A stretch of 64,000 nucleotides of DNA, from the NCBI RefSeq assembly GCF_026262505.1, contig NC_067205.1, positions 5,642,001-5,706,000 of the forward strand, written 5' to 3'. A program made the position numbers and the translations under genes. The DNA is from Trichomonas vaginalis G3 (taxonomy: Eukaryota > Parabasalia > Trichomonadida > Trichomonadidae). The notes under the pieces are model-generated. The model worked only from the letters and a program-made list of their open reading frames with translations. It did no database searches and was not told where the DNA came from. How positions within the stretch are numbered: the stretch's first letter is position 1; each line of letters begins with the position of its first letter. Positions 1 to 10,065 of this stretch are shown piece by piece.

Positions 1-2
1 AA

Positions 3-1806
3 CAAGGAAACCAAGAATTCTTAAAAATGCTTAAAGAAGAGTGTGGTTTCCCAGATACTGTTGACTTTAGTGACAGATATAAAGAAGCTATTGGAAAGTT
101 CAAGGATGGAAATACTGACCCGAACCTATTTAGCTTTATGGCTCAGCACCAAAACGGATATAATCTCAAACCTGGAAAATACAAGCTCGCTAAGGGATAT
201 GATTTAATAGCATATCATCCAAATGACATGGATGAATTTACTCCGAGATATTTGATGTCAGAGCTAAATGACAATTCAACTTTCGTCATGAAACGCGTAA
301 AAAATAGAGACGGAACGAAAGAACAAAAGCTTATGAATGCGGATGACGTAGATAGGGAAATTGTTGAAAACGGTCTCGGAATATATGAAATGCCAGCAGA
401 TGAGGTACAAGAAACTCCACAGGAAGAAGTTCAGATACAACCAGACATGGAAGAAATAGTTCAGCAACAACAGCTAGAAGAGCCTGAAGGAAACGAACAA
501 GTCCTTCCTTTGGAAACTAACTTCACAGAACTAGATGAAGATTTGGAACAGCCGAAAAATCTTGACCCTCAACAAGAGTATGCGGAGAATATGGAATATT
601 TCCAAGAGTCTAAGAAAAATTCGGCTGACATAGTAGAAGAATATCGAAAAATGTTTGCCGACATACAAAAGACTCCAACACCAGATGAAAATATTCAGCA
701 TAGAATGGAAGTACTGAAAGAAAATGTACACAAATACAACAACCCTTTTTACTTACGAGCATTTAACGTTCAATCTTCGGATGAACTCGGTGAAAATAAA
801 AGGTTAAATTTCAAGAAAACATATAGAAATGAAACATTGTTTAAAGTTCATTCAGAACCTAACCAAGATGGAAACAAACCTACTTTTGTTTCTGCAGACG
901 ATGGAACTACAATGAGATGGGGTCATAAAGCTAACCCGGATAGGTGGTTCATAAACTTACAACCAAATTCCAAGAAGTTGTAGACGCAATGGAAGTCAAT
1001 GGTGAACGAGACATAGCTGGTATTTTAAGCGCGGCTTTAATGCCATTGAAAGATATGAAACATGCAGATATTTTGGACCAGTATGAAATGAACATGGCTG
1101 ATGGAAATATAACACCTGACGTTCTAGAACATTTATCTCAAAGAACTACACAGAACCATAGAGATGGTATATTTGGTGAAGAGTTTAGAAAGAAAGTTAT
1201 GGAGAGAAGGAAGAGAACCTATTGTACATGACCTTGCAAATGAAAGTTTACAAAATGTCATAAAAACTTACTTTGCAGACAATGAACTGAGAAGGGATGA
1301 ATATTTAAGAAAACTCAAATGGACAGTACCAAATGAAATGTTAGTATTGAAAAACATGTTCCTTGACAAAATAAAACCAACTACAGAAATAAACGACGCA
1401 AGACTGAAAGATTGGGTAAAAGCTTTCCCATTCACAAAAGATATAGTTGGTAACATGGAAAGAAAACCAGAATGGCTACAAAAACATATATTTGGAAACG
1501 AGCTTATTCCATATGGACAGGCACTGTTTGAAGAGCTTGAACCAGAAACTCAGGAAAGAGTCATGCAAACAATACGCGAAGACTCAAATACAGACTATGA
1601 CAAACTCTTTCTAGGATATAGGTTACCTGAGATGGGCGACCAGAGCCAAAGGCAAAAAGGACATGGGAAATTTGCAAATACTAGATGAACATAATGCAAA
1701 GATGCAACAACTTCAAGCAGAGGGCAATGAAGGAAAAAGAAGAGTTAAAAACTCAGTCAGGAAGAAAGTAAAGCTTGGTCCACGTGGGTTCTATTATGAC
1801 ATATAA
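3..1806 (+). pseudogene. Maverick protein of unknown function, 5' end outside window, three frameshifts
   Basis: The reading frame is open from the first codon of the window, so the ATG at 27 need not be the start. The frame changes near 960, near 1,210 and near 1,650, and the last segment stops at 1,804-1,806. Joined in outline it gives about 600 residues: a Glu/Gln-rich middle (around codons 130-190), then helical, charged sequence, and a basic tail ending in LGPRGFYYDI. It sits directly upstream of the major capsid gene on the same strand, as virion genes often do. I do not recognise a domain. A structural or scaffold role is only a guess from position. Confidence 0.6.
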
Positions 1807-1838
1807 ATCCAACTATTCTATATTTTTACTCATATGAA

Positions 1839-3444
1839 ATGTACGCCGCTCAGAATATAACGCCAACAGTTTTGGATGCCATGAATGGAAATGTTTCCGA
1901 ATGGTATAACGAATGCGACAATGCCATTAGAAGGTCAGAAATAGTTCCTGGAACTTACGAATATACAACTGCTGTTTCTTATGGAAACGTAGGTGAGTTT
2001 GGAGAAGGTTCTTCAACAACAGTAGATATTGCTTGCGACAGGTTTCATATAATTTCTATTGACAACTCTTTCTTATACGTGGAACAAGACATTGAAATAA
2101 AACCTTCTGCCAAGTTGTCTGACAAGAAAGGTTGCAATGGAATTTTCTATGTCGGATACCAATATGCTCCAGAAGTTTTCATGGGATATAAGATATATTC
2201 TAACTCTGACTTAGTTCAAACAGTAACATGGGCAAACTATGAATGGTTCGCTTTGAGAAACTCAGTACAACCACAAGCTAGAGAACAAACAGACCAGTAT
2301 GCAACTATTGAGAAAATAAGAAGACTTGACCCTAACGTTCCAGGAGTTTATGTTAACCTTTCTGGACAAACTGCAGCAGCAGTAACCAAAGTAAAATGAA
2401 ACTTAGAGTTCCTTTGTCATCTTTCCTCATCTTCAGGTTTTTAAGATACTTGCCAAACTGGGCAGGAAAAATTTCTATCGAACTTACTCCAAGCAAAAAT
2501 AACTTAGTCATTGCACCAACACAAGACCCATTCACTCTTACAGAAGTAGTGGAACAAATAAAATGTCATTCGCCGACTTTTGCAAAAACAAAGTTGACTT
2601 AGACTTTGGTTTCTCAAACCTCAACACTGAAGTAAACTATTATTTCAATGCTGCTGGAGATGCTTGGGACCCAGTTAAGTTTACATGCGAAAAGTTTGAA
2701 TGCAAGAGAATAGAAAGCAGACTTGCAGTCTATATGTTGGACCCAGATATTTCAAATGCTTTAGCTGCCAAATATATTGCAGTTCCACTTATGTTCCCTA
2801 TACACCAAATATCTGTCAAAGACTTTGCAGGTGAAGTTGGAAACCAAAGTGCTGACCCAGGTGCAAGAACAGATATTGCCTTAACAACTGCAATGAAACA
2901 TGCAGATACTATGTTTGTACTGTTCAGACGAACTATAAATGACTATTCTTGCTTCTACAACCCTGGTATTAAATACCATATAAACATAGATGGCAAATAC
3001 TATCCAAGAGAAGAATATTCTACAGTTGAGGATATGAGGTCATACAACTTGACATTAGATGCTATGAACTTTAACAACAACTTCACAACAACCATTAACC
3101 CTGAAATGCAAAGTTCTATTATGCCATATGTGAAAGTATGGACCCATACAGGAGCTCAAAAAACTCAATATACAAATGGAGACCGTTCAAACTTTTGGCT
3201 TGGCATTCCATTTGCTGACTCAGAAGACTTTATGGGTGGTATTTCAACTGTTGGTACAGTTCAAATACAATATACTGGTGACAGAGACGGTCCAGATGAA
3301 TTGAAAGCAAAGAAGTTTACAAAACCAATAGCACTTTTCACGGAAGATGCTCTTTTGAAGATTCGTTCGATGAAACCTGCTGGGGCTCCTCAGATTGGTA
3401 TAACGACAGCTTCCATCGAGCAGATTTTGGCAGCAGGTCAGTAA
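1839..3444 (+). pseudogene. Major capsid protein (double jelly-roll), two frameshifts
   Basis: Three consecutive frames (1,839-2,399; about 2,396-2,602; 2,563-3,444) together give a protein of about 530 residues, the usual size of Polinton double-jelly-roll capsid proteins. The sequence is beta-rich throughout. The middle segment has the PLSSFLIFRFLRYLPNW stretch followed by an IELTPS strand, resembling the conserved region between the two jelly rolls of this family. The start at 1,839 is preceded by the element's T-run motif (TTTTTACTCATATGAAATG). In the virion it would form the pseudo-hexameric capsomers. As given it cannot make a full-length protein. The joins are at about 2,395 and 2,560. 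The 3' end overlaps an antisense gene by about 107 bases. Confidence 0.82.
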
Positions 3445-3757
3445 GTTGTTCTTGAACTGACTTCTCTCCGTCAAATATTGACAGTACGCCAGTTTTGATA
3501 TAATATTGTATTATAAACTTACCTTTAGAAATATCGGTCAGTTTTGTTGTTATATTTTTGTCTGCTTCAAGAACTTTCACCATCTCGGTTATACCAACTT
3601 TCTTTGCTTTATGAAAATATTTTGGTTCAGCAAATATTGCTATTCTATAACATTTACCATTGTTTGTATAAAGAACTATTCTGTCAATGTATTTGTATTG
3701 TTTGTGTGTGTAAACTTTGTTCTGCTTCAATTCGAAGAGATACTCGAATACGTCCAT
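3338..3757 (-). CDS. Small Maverick protein, antisense to capsid gene 3' end
   Basis: A 139-residue frame on the minus strand. The first 100 residues look like a real folded protein (alternating hydrophobic and charged residues). The last 35 are the antisense of the capsid gene tail, so the C-terminus may be fortuitous. The ATG at 3,757 has the element's start motif (TTTTACTTAGAATAAAAAG then ATG) and faces the ATG of the next plus-strand gene only 18 bases away, so the two share a bidirectional promoter. No family recognised. Confidence 0.6.
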   Translation of the reverse strand: MDVFEYLFELKQNKVYTHKQYKYIDRIVLYTNNGKCYRIAIFAEPKYFHKAKKVGITEMVKVLEADKNITTKLTDISKGKFIIQYYIKTGVLSIFDGEKSVQEQLTDLLPKSARWKLSLYQSEEPQQVSSNESSKEHLP

Positions 3758-3775
3758 CTTTTTATTCTAAGTAAA
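3758..3775. promoter_or_regulatory. Bidirectional minimal promoter
   Basis: Only 18 bases separate the start codons of the minus-strand gene (3,757) and the plus-strand gene (3,776). Read on the plus strand the spacer is TTTTTATTCTAAGTAAA, and its complement reads TTTACTTAGAATAAAAAG. Both directions match the T-run/A-run motif found before about twenty other genes of this element. Its use as a promoter is inferred from recurrence. Confidence 0.5.
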
Positions 3776-4357
3776 ATGTCATTTCCGAAAAATAGAAGCG
3801 TGAGTGTTTCAAAAGGTTTAATGGCGGTGGCAGATGTGAAGTTAAATTCACCAACTCAAACAAACAGTCAAAGTGTTGTTGTCAATGTCAAAGAAAGAGA
3901 TGTTGAAGTGGGGAAACCATACGAAGACAAAGATGGTATAACAATAGTTCCTGTAAAAGAACAACCAACATACCCTGAAGTTAGCAGAGACTTAAGTTCT
4001 GTTGCAGATATTCGAAATGACTACCAACAACTTAAAGACAAACTTAAAACTCAGGAGAAGATTTGTCAAGCTTTGGGTATAATGTTAAACTTGGTTGAGC
4101 ACAACCCTGTAAAAGTGAACTCATATGTCATTGCACCTCATGAAGTTTTGAAAGAACTATTGAAACTTTTGACAGAGGCAGACGATATAAACATCAAAGA
4201 AATAGAACCCGACGTTAGTTGCTGTGGTGTTTCATATAATGTCATTGACAAGATATACGTTATGAAAGGAGGTGAAACGTTGAACTTAAAATATAGTTTC
4301 CCAGACGTCATAAAAATATTTGACGACCACAACATTTCATTAAAATTTACTTGCTAA
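3776..4357 (+). CDS. Maverick protein of unknown function (193 aa)
   Basis: The frame is open much further upstream, but the ATG at 3,776 is chosen because the start motif lies immediately before it and the upstream part is antisense to another gene. Residues 1-60 are Ser/Val-rich and look disordered. Residues 85-130 are helical (DYQQLKDKLKTQEKICQ) and the last 60 are beta-prone with a Cys-Cys pair (DVSCCGVSY). It ends four bases before the next gene, so the two are probably expressed from closely packed starts. Position between the two capsid-type genes suggests a virion component; nothing more can be said. Confidence 0.65.
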   Translation: MSFPKNRSVSVSKGLMAVADVKLNSPTQTNSQSVVVNVKERDVEVGKPYEDKDGITIVPVKEQPTYPEVSRDLSSVADIRNDYQQLKDKLKTQEKICQALGIMLNLVEHNPVKVNSYVIAPHEVLKELLKLLTEADDINIKEIEPDVSCCGVSYNVIDKIYVMKGGETLNLKYSFPDVIKIFDDHNISLKFTC

Positions 4358-4361
4358 GTAA

Positions 4362-5166
4362 ATGGCAGAAGACATAGTGGTTTATACTATTACGACTAAA
4401 AACCCTGAGTCATATAATTCTATAACAACAAACTTACAAAGTCCTCAAGGACGATATTGTAAACTAACCTTAAACACAATGACGACTAAAGCCTGTTTTG
4501 CTCTTTTGACACCAGAAGACTTTGTTGTTGTGAATGGTAAAAAATACTTCTTTGAAGATACTTACTCAGATATACCACCAACAGGTTTTGTTGACTTATT
4601 TAATACTTTAAGGACGGATGTAACATGTGCTGCAACTAGAGCAGGTTTCATTATGTTTGGATGTCCGACTGAGTTTACTATAAACGATATGAGCTATAAT
4701 ACAAAACTTATATCTGGTTTTTACTACCAACAGTTTCCTATAACAGGAAAAGGTGTCATACAAGGTTTGTCTGTTCCATTGACTTTAAGTACACCTATTT
4801 TATATATTGTTTCAAACTTAGGTTCAAAGTGTTATTCGAATGTCGACAGAAACTATTATGACCAAAAGATACTCATGCGTATAAACAACACTTTCTCTGC
4901 TGGTTTGCCTATTGTTCATTCGAATGCAGAGTTTTCAGCTTTAGTAAACTCAAACACTTTAGCAAACATAAACTTAACCTTAGTCGACGCAAACTTTGTT
5001 CCTGTAAAACTTTTATGTCCTATGTATTTGTCAATGACGGCAGAAAGTTTTCGAATTGGAAGATGCAACTGGTGAAAGTATTGTACTACAAGAACAACTT
5101 CAACAACAAATAGCTCAAGAACAACAAATGCAACAAATAGCTCAAGAACAACAAAGTCAAGAATAA
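4362..5166 (+). pseudogene. Probable minor capsid protein (single jelly-roll, penton type), one frameshift
   Basis: The main frame (4,362-5,075) gives 237 residues; a shift near 5,050 continues into a Gln-rich tail (repeats of IAQEQQ) that stops at 5,164-5,166. The protein is almost all beta-strand. Near the end is NLTLVDANFVPVKLL followed by a hydrophobic strand, which resembles the last strands of the single jelly-roll penton proteins of Polintons and virophages. In the capsid it would occupy the five-fold vertices. The assignment rests on fold-like pattern, gene order after the major capsid gene, and size. A second jelly-roll candidate lies at 19,294-20,142, so which of the two is the penton is open. 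Confidence 0.5.
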
Positions 5167-5193
5167 AAAAAATATTTTTTTATTTTTATAAAA

Positions 5194-6429
5194 ATGTACA
5201 GAATAGATGTTTCAGATTTTATGACTTCCAAGCGTTCAGAAATATGTGTCCATTTCGAGACTATAACAAAGCAGTCGAGAATTTGAAACGTTTAGTCATT
5301 TATGTCGACTCTGCCCCAGAATGTTATGTCATGAAAGAATGGGATGTTTGTCTTTAACAAACCAAGAGCAACCATAGTTTCAGAACAAGAATGTAGACAG
5401 AAACTTAAGAAAATAAAAGTCGTACAAGTTGGCATGAAGATGTTAGATGCTTGGGATATCTTATTGTCAAAGTTAGAAGATTTTTCAGTTCGAGGTATAA
5501 AGTTCTATACACCATCTCCAAAATTCTATTCTATCTTCACTGGATATAAATATGAACAAGTAGAATGGAAAGAAAATGTTATAGAAGCTTGGTTAGACCA
5601 TGTCAAAGAAATTATATGCAATGGAAACGAAAAGGTTTATGAGTATATCTTATGTTGGTTTGCAAACATCTTACAACATCCAAGTGCTAAAAATGAAACT
5701 GCTCTCATTATAATTGGAAAACAAGGAACTGGTAAGAACACTTTCTTTACAGATATCTTATGCAAACTGTTAGAGGGCTATTCGAACCCTAATATGACAA
5801 ACTTAGAAAACATCTGCGGTAAATTTAACTCTTCAATAGAGAATATGAAACTTATAGTATGTAACGAACTTCAAAGTATAGATACAACAAAAGTTTTGAA
5901 CTCAGATGCTTTGAAGAGTCTTATAACAGACAAAGTTGGAGTTGTTGAAAGAAAGTATAAAGACCAAAGAGTTTGTGAAAATGTTGCAAACTTCATTATG
6001 GTTTCAAACAATGTTGTTCCGATGAAGTTAGAAAGTTCTGACAGAAGATATGTAGTTGTCAGAACGTCAGATTCTCATATGCAAGATACAGAATATTTTG
6101 ACGACTTAGCAGAAACTTTGACATCTGACTTTTACAACCACTTGTTCTCATATTTCATGACATTAGATATTTCAAAGTTCAATCCAAGACAAATTCCACA
6201 TACCGAAGAAAGACAAACATTGTTAGAAGCAAACAAGAGTGTATATGAACTGTTCATAGATGAAACTGACTTTGTGTCATTAGATGAAAGGTCATTGTAC
6301 GATTCATATAAACAATATTGTCAAGAATATGGTTATATGGCAGCGTCTAAACGAACATTCTTGGCAAATGTCAAAAATCTTTTAGATGTTCAGAACGGCG
6401 TATATACAAAGAAAAATTTTTCTGAGTAA
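5194..6429 (+). pseudogene. Superfamily 3 helicase, 5' part frameshifted
   Basis: The long open part (5,344-6,429, 361 residues) has Walker A IIIGKQGTGKNTFF, Walker B LIVCNELQS, sensor/motif C NFIMVSNN, and the RRYVVVRTSD segment typical of D5/P4-like SF3 helicases. These act as hexameric replicative helicases. An ATG at 5,194 with the element's T-run motif is the likely original start; two frame changes (about 5,260 and 5,340) lie between it and the open part. The upstream frame ends in ECYVMKEWD, fitting the N-terminal side of the same family. The C-terminus (YDSYKQYCQEYGYMAASKRTF) looks like a winged-helix segment. Such a helicase is standard in virophages and Polinton-like viruses but not in animal Polintons. 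Confidence 0.8.
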
Positions 6430-6467
6430 ATTTTAAAAAAAATATATATTTTTATCCGATAGAAAAG

Positions 6468-6887
6468 ATGGCAAAATTCATCTCAGTAAATAAGTACATG
6501 ACAGAAGTCAAAGATAAGTTAGCTCCATTCGCATATTTGAATGTTTACTTCTACAATTTTGAAAAGTCTACATTTGACAAAATTTGGAACATTGCACCAG
6601 TTAAGTTTGCTGTTGTTAGAAAAAGTGGTGCAACTTTTGAAGACTTATACATTGACGGTATGTTGACAGTCAAAGAAAATTTTGACAGAAAGTTCTCAAA
6701 ACTCGAAGAAGGCAAAGCATACAAACTTGTTATACCTTATGAACCAAAGAAAGCAGACGACTATGAATATTATGAGTCTAAGATAGTTGAAGTTCAAGGT
6801 AAATTGGGTAAAAAGATTTTAGAGTCTAAACCAGTGTTTGCTCCTAAAGAGGAAGAGAACATTGACATTGACCCAGAAATGTTCTAA
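6468..6887 (+). CDS. Small Maverick protein with acidic tail
   Basis: 139 residues, ATG preceded by TTTTTATCCGATAGAAAAG, the element's start motif. The body is beta-rich and the C-terminus is acidic (EEENIDIDPEMF). A short beta-barrel-like protein with an acidic tail directly downstream of a replicative helicase would suit a single-stranded DNA-binding protein, but I see no signature that proves it. Confidence 0.6.
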   Translation: MAKFISVNKYMTEVKDKLAPFAYLNVYFYNFEKSTFDKIWNIAPVKFAVVRKSGATFEDLYIDGMLTVKENFDRKFSKLEEGKAYKLVIPYEPKKADDYEYYESKIVEVQGKLGKKILESKPVFAPKEEENIDIDPEMF

Positions 6888-6903
6888 AAATAAAATTTTA
6901 TTT

Positions 6904-7365
6904 TTACATGTCATATCTCCCCTTCTCTGGCTCTGGTTCAGGTTCTTTCTTCTCTTCTACTTTTTTCTCTTTCTTTCCTTTCTTTTCTCTCTTCTTCTTC
7001 TTTTCTGGTGGAGTTATGTCAAATTTGGCGCAACCATATTTATGTAAAAGTTCTTTGTCCTTTAATAGCTCTTCTATTCTGTTTTCTATTTCATCTTCAA
7101 GAACAGCGCATGTGCCTTCTTTGCATTCTAAGAACTTTTGTTGGACTTCATCTTTCCAATCGGCGTCATCTCTGTCAACAAGTCTGTCATTGACAAATTT
7201 TAAGACTGCTCTTTGTAATGTTTTATGGTTCTTGTCATATTCCCAGAAACAGAACTTTAGAACAAATTCCCCTTTCTTGTTTACACTATGTAAGATTTTA
7301 TGGTCGACAGATGTTTTGCTGTCGAAAAGCTTGTCTCGAATATAGATAGCGAAATCGCTAGACAT
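6904..7365 (-). CDS. Unknown protein with Lys/Glu-rich C-terminus (153 aa)
   Basis: The ATG at 7,365 (MSSDFAIYIRDKLF) is used in place of a TTG two codons upstream. Residues 1-110 are mixed helical and charged. Residues 118-150 are a Lys-rich then Glu/Pro-rich tail (KKKKREKKGKKEKK, PEPEPEK), which could serve as a nuclear signal or DNA-binding arm. The 3' end converges on the preceding gene with 16 bases between stops. The start lies 36 bases from the start of the packaging ATPase on the other strand, making a divergent pair. No family recognised. Confidence 0.6.
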   Translation of the reverse strand: MSSDFAIYIRDKLFDSKTSVDHKILHSVNKKGEFVLKFCFWEYDKNHKTLQRAVLKFVNDRLVDRDDADWKDEVQQKFLECKEGTCAVLEDEIENRIEELLKDKELLHKYGCAKFDITPPEKKKKREKKGKKEKKVEEKKEPEPEPEKGRYDM

Positions 7366-7401
7366 TTTCAAAAAGATAAAAATTTTAATTTTTCTAAAAA
7401 T

Positions 7402-8274
7402 ATGTTAGAAAAAAAGTTTGCTGACATTGACAAGAAATTTGAGAATGTTTTAAATAAGAACAAGAGGAAGTTGGAAAATGCTCAGATAAAACCTATACAT
7501 GACAAGTTCCTATTTGCTCAGAATGGTATAACAGGTCTAATTGCACCGCCTGGGTCGGGTAAGACTTTCACTTATCTTAAAATGGCTGCACAACAACAAG
7601 AACTAGATGAGAAGAACCCATTTTATGAGTTAGTTGTCATTTGTAGTACTTCTGGTCAATTTGACCAAACCGTAAATTCGTTCAAAGATATTATAAAGAA
7701 GTCTAAGTTAGTATGTATAAAAGACTCTGAGTTGTTAGATTGGATAAAGAAGTACCAAAGAAGAGTTTTGAAGTACAATGCTATAAATGAGTATGTCAAT
7801 TCTAAGTTTAAAGACCCAAATGAGGAAATGCAGAGAATATTAGAGAAGAAACACTTCAGAAACAAACAGAAAGAGATAGAATACATTTCGAAGAAATTGC
7901 AATCTTACGATTGGAAGACTTACCCTCACAGATGTCTTCTTATTTTAGATGACTTTGCTTCTCATCCTTTGTTAAAGAACAGAGAACAAGACATGTGTCG
8001 AATTCTTAAGAAGCTCAGACACTTTAACATCTCTGTTGTCATTTGTGTACAGACAGCAAAGAGTTTAAGTAAGGATGTAAAGAGAATACTTACTGATATC
8101 ATACTTTTCCCTGGATTGTCCGAAGACGATTTCATGGAACTTATGAAAGAGTCCATGGCAGGTAAGTTTGACAGACATGAACTATGGGAGAAGTACAAAG
8201 TCATACAAGACCCTCATACTTCTTTCAGAATTCACATCTACGCGAACAAAGTTCAAATTGTAAAAAGTCAATAA
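7402..8274 (+). CDS. Genome-packaging ATPase (A32/FtsK-HerA type)
   Basis: The frame is open upstream, but the upstream codons are antisense to the neighbouring gene. The ATG at 7,402 follows TTTTAATTTTTCTAAAAAT, the element's motif, giving 290 residues. Walker A is GLIAPPGSGKTF, Walker B is CLLILDDF, and the strand VVICVQTAKSL with its polar residue is the sensor position of this family. The size matches Polinton and NCLDV packaging ATPases. It would drive DNA into preformed capsids. The gene is intact, unlike the capsid genes. Confidence 0.88.
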   Translation: MLEKKFADIDKKFENVLNKNKRKLENAQIKPIHDKFLFAQNGITGLIAPPGSGKTFTYLKMAAQQQELDEKNPFYELVVICSTSGQFDQTVNSFKDIIKKSKLVCIKDSELLDWIKKYQRRVLKYNAINEYVNSKFKDPNEEMQRILEKKHFRNKQKEIEYISKKLQSYDWKTYPHRCLLILDDFASHPLLKNREQDMCRILKKLRHFNISVVICVQTAKSLSKDVKRILTDIILFPGLSEDDFMELMKESMAGKFDRHELWEKYKVIQDPHTSFRIHIYANKVQIVKSQ

Positions 8275-8280
8275 AAATAA

Positions 8281-8545
8281 TGTTTAGGGTAGAAGGTTAG
8301 ATATACCCTCTTTTCTACCCTCTTTTCTACCCCAGTTATTTTATAAACGTTTTACATGGTAAACGTTATTTTTTAAATTTTGTGAAAACTCAACGGTTTG
8401 ACACAAGCCCTAAAATATATTTTACTCAGAATTTTACTCAGAATTCAATAAAAATATAATTTAGGGTAGATGGGTAGCTCTACCCTCTTTTCTACCCTCT
8501 TTTCTACCCCAGTTATTTTATAAGCGTTTTACATGGTAAACATTG
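8281..8545. repeat. Tandem pair of the GGGTAGA element
   Basis: A stretch beginning at about 8,281 (TTTAGGGTAGAAGGTTAGAT, then three TACCCTCTTTTC-type runs, then CAGTTATTTTATAAACG and TTTTACATGGTAAAC) is repeated from about 8,458 with a few changes. The second copy runs into the 3' end of the minus-strand gene at 8,518. The core is the reverse complement of the elements at 9,513 and 21,806. Inside it GGGTAGAA pairs with TTCTACCC, so it can fold as a hairpin. Confidence 0.8.
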
Positions 8546-9432
8546 TGAATTCGTGAAATTCTAAACAATTTCGTAGCTTCTATTTCTTCTGTCAGTACAT
8601 CGAATGTTTTAACAATGCCGAAGGTTTCTTTATATTTCTTCTTGACATCTGAAAGAAGGAAATCGTCAGCTGTTGGATAGTTTTTGTTTAGAAATGTCAA
8701 CATGTCCATTTTATCCTCTACTGGTTTCTCTGCCTCCCTCTTTAAGTCAGCATAGTCGTTTCGCATACGTTCTATCTCTTTGACGGAGTAGTTATATTTC
8801 CTCATTGCTGCTTTACATTTAGAACATTGTGGGTTCATTTTTGCGTTATATTCTGAAACCTTACCTGCTAGTATGACTAAGGCGTCAATTGCTCTCTTTA
8901 ACTCAAAAGTTGCGGGTTTTATCTGTTCATTCCATATCTTACCTCTTCTATCTTTATCTCTTATCTGCCATACACATTTTGCAACTAACGAAACAAAGTT
9001 GTCGTAGGTCTTAAACTCCCCAGATTTGTATATGTCAGAGATGTTCTTATATACCATATCGCAATCTTTGTCCATGACTTTGTGGTTGCAATGAAATCCA
9101 AGAAACTCATAGTTAACCTTTCGTATGAACTTCTTTATTTCTACTGAGTCAGTTGCTTTGACTTCTATTTCATCGAATTCTGGAATAGTAAGCTTTTGTT
9201 GTTGGATTTCAGGAAGTTTAGGTAGATGGTCAATAATATCCTGCATTTCATAAAGATACTGTTCATTTGTTTCATCTTTTGCGGTACAGTCTAAATCTCC
9301 TTGGAGAAGTTCCTGCTTTATCTTCTGGATTGTTGTTTCGAAAGTATATGAAGAAGGAATGAAGCTTTTCATCTCTACTAACATTGAAGTTGGGTTCATG
9401 ACTAAAGAGTTTGGTGCTGTTGTTGCTAACAT
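8518..9432 (-). CDS. Unknown protein with a CxxC motif (304 aa)
   Basis: The frame extends further upstream, but the ATG at 9,432 has the element's motif (TTTTTATTGTAAGAAC then ATG). Mostly helical. Residues about 200-225 contain CSKCKAAMRKYNYSVKEIERM, a CxxC followed by a helix, so one half of a metal-binding site. A further Cys/His group is near FHCNHKVMDKDC. Copies of the GGGTAGA element flank the gene in inverted orientation (8,281-8,545 and 9,513-9,575). Function unknown; a DNA-transaction role is only a guess. Confidence 0.6.
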   Translation of the reverse strand: MLATTAPNSLVMNPTSMLVEMKSFIPSSYTFETTIQKIKQELLQGDLDCTAKDETNEQYLYEMQDIIDHLPKLPEIQQQKLTIPEFDEIEVKATDSVEIKKFIRKVNYEFLGFHCNHKVMDKDCDMVYKNISDIYKSGEFKTYDNFVSLVAKCVWQIRDKDRRGKIWNEQIKPATFELKRAIDALVILAGKVSEYNAKMNPQCSKCKAAMRKYNYSVKEIERMRNDYADLKREAEKPVEDKMDMLTFLNKNYPTADDFLLSDVKKKYKETFGIVKTFDVLTEEIEATKLFRISRIHNVYHVKRL

Positions 9433-9496
9433 GTTCTTACAATAAAAATAAAAAAATATTTTTTTAAAAAAACCAACTTTATTTTTTATTTCGGGA

Positions 9497-9575
9497 AAAC
9501 TCATGACAAATTCAAGAGGGTAGAAATGAGGTTAGAAAAGAGGTTAGATATACCCTTCTACCCTAAAATATATTT
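9497..9575. repeat. GGGTAGA element, divergent intergenic copy
   Basis: The segment from GACAAATTCAAGAGGGTAG through two GAGGTTAGA units to CTTCTACCCTAAAATATAT is nearly identical to 21,797-21,872 and is the inverse of the two copies near 8,281 and 8,458. It lies between two divergent genes (starts 9,432 and 9,602), so it could regulate both, or be a replication or packaging signal. Confidence 0.75.
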
Positions 9576-9601
9576 TTGGGTGTAAAAGTGTCATTTTTTT
9601 C

Positions 9602-9796
9602 ATGTCAGAAGACTCGAAGGTGCAACACTTCCAAAATACCGACGAACTCCGAAGAGCAGCATGGCAGTATGTTCTTGACAACTTCTTTGAGTTCTCCAGG
9701 CACACCTTGGAAAATGCTGAAGAACTCCGACACAGAGAATTTGGAGAAATTGCACTCCAATACTACATTGACAAACAAAGGGTAAACAAAGGGTAA
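9602..9796 (+). CDS. Small cargo protein (64 aa)
   Basis: First gene of the cargo island. The ATG is preceded by GTGTCATTTTTTTC, a TCA-type initiator like those of parabasalid genes, and unlike the T-run motif used by the element's core genes. The protein is helical with aromatic residues (AAWQYVLDNFFEFSRHTL). No family recognised. The overlapping frame from 9,576 is a shadow. Confidence 0.5.
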   Translation: MSEDSKVQHFQNTDELRRAAWQYVLDNFFEFSRHTLENAEELRHREFGEIALQYYIDKQRVNKG

Positions 9797-9836
9797 AATA
9801 AGACTAAAAACTTAACGTTTAAAAAGTGACATTTTT

Positions 9837-10037
9837 ATGAGCTCCGAGTCACCGAGAAAACTTGGTCAGATGTTAGCAGCTTACTTCCCTGAGGAGGATG
9901 GAAGCGTTACATACGTAAGGTTCAAAAACAACGAACCTGGAATTGCGTACCAAATTCGCAATTACATGACCATGGAAGAGTACGAAAGGTTCCTACAAGA
10001 GAAACCAGCTCTAAACAACTCAGAAAAGAAAGAATAA
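9837..10037 (+). CDS. Small cargo protein (66 aa)
   Basis: The start follows GTGACATTTTT. Sequence has a beta-hairpin-like middle (GSVTYVRFKNNEPGIAYQI) and a helical end (TMEEYERFLQEK). No family recognised. It converges on the Pro/Gln-rich gene that follows on the other strand. Confidence 0.5.
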   Translation: MSSESPRKLGQMLAAYFPEEDGSVTYVRFKNNEPGIAYQIRNYMTMEEYERFLQEKPALNNSEKKE

Positions 10038-10065
10038 AAAGTTTAACTCGTAATTGTTTATTTTT

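Noticed and set aside
6908..7345. Plus-strand Ser/Phe-rich frame of 145 codons
   Set aside because: Antisense of the Lys/Glu-rich tail of the minus-strand gene at 6,904-7,365.
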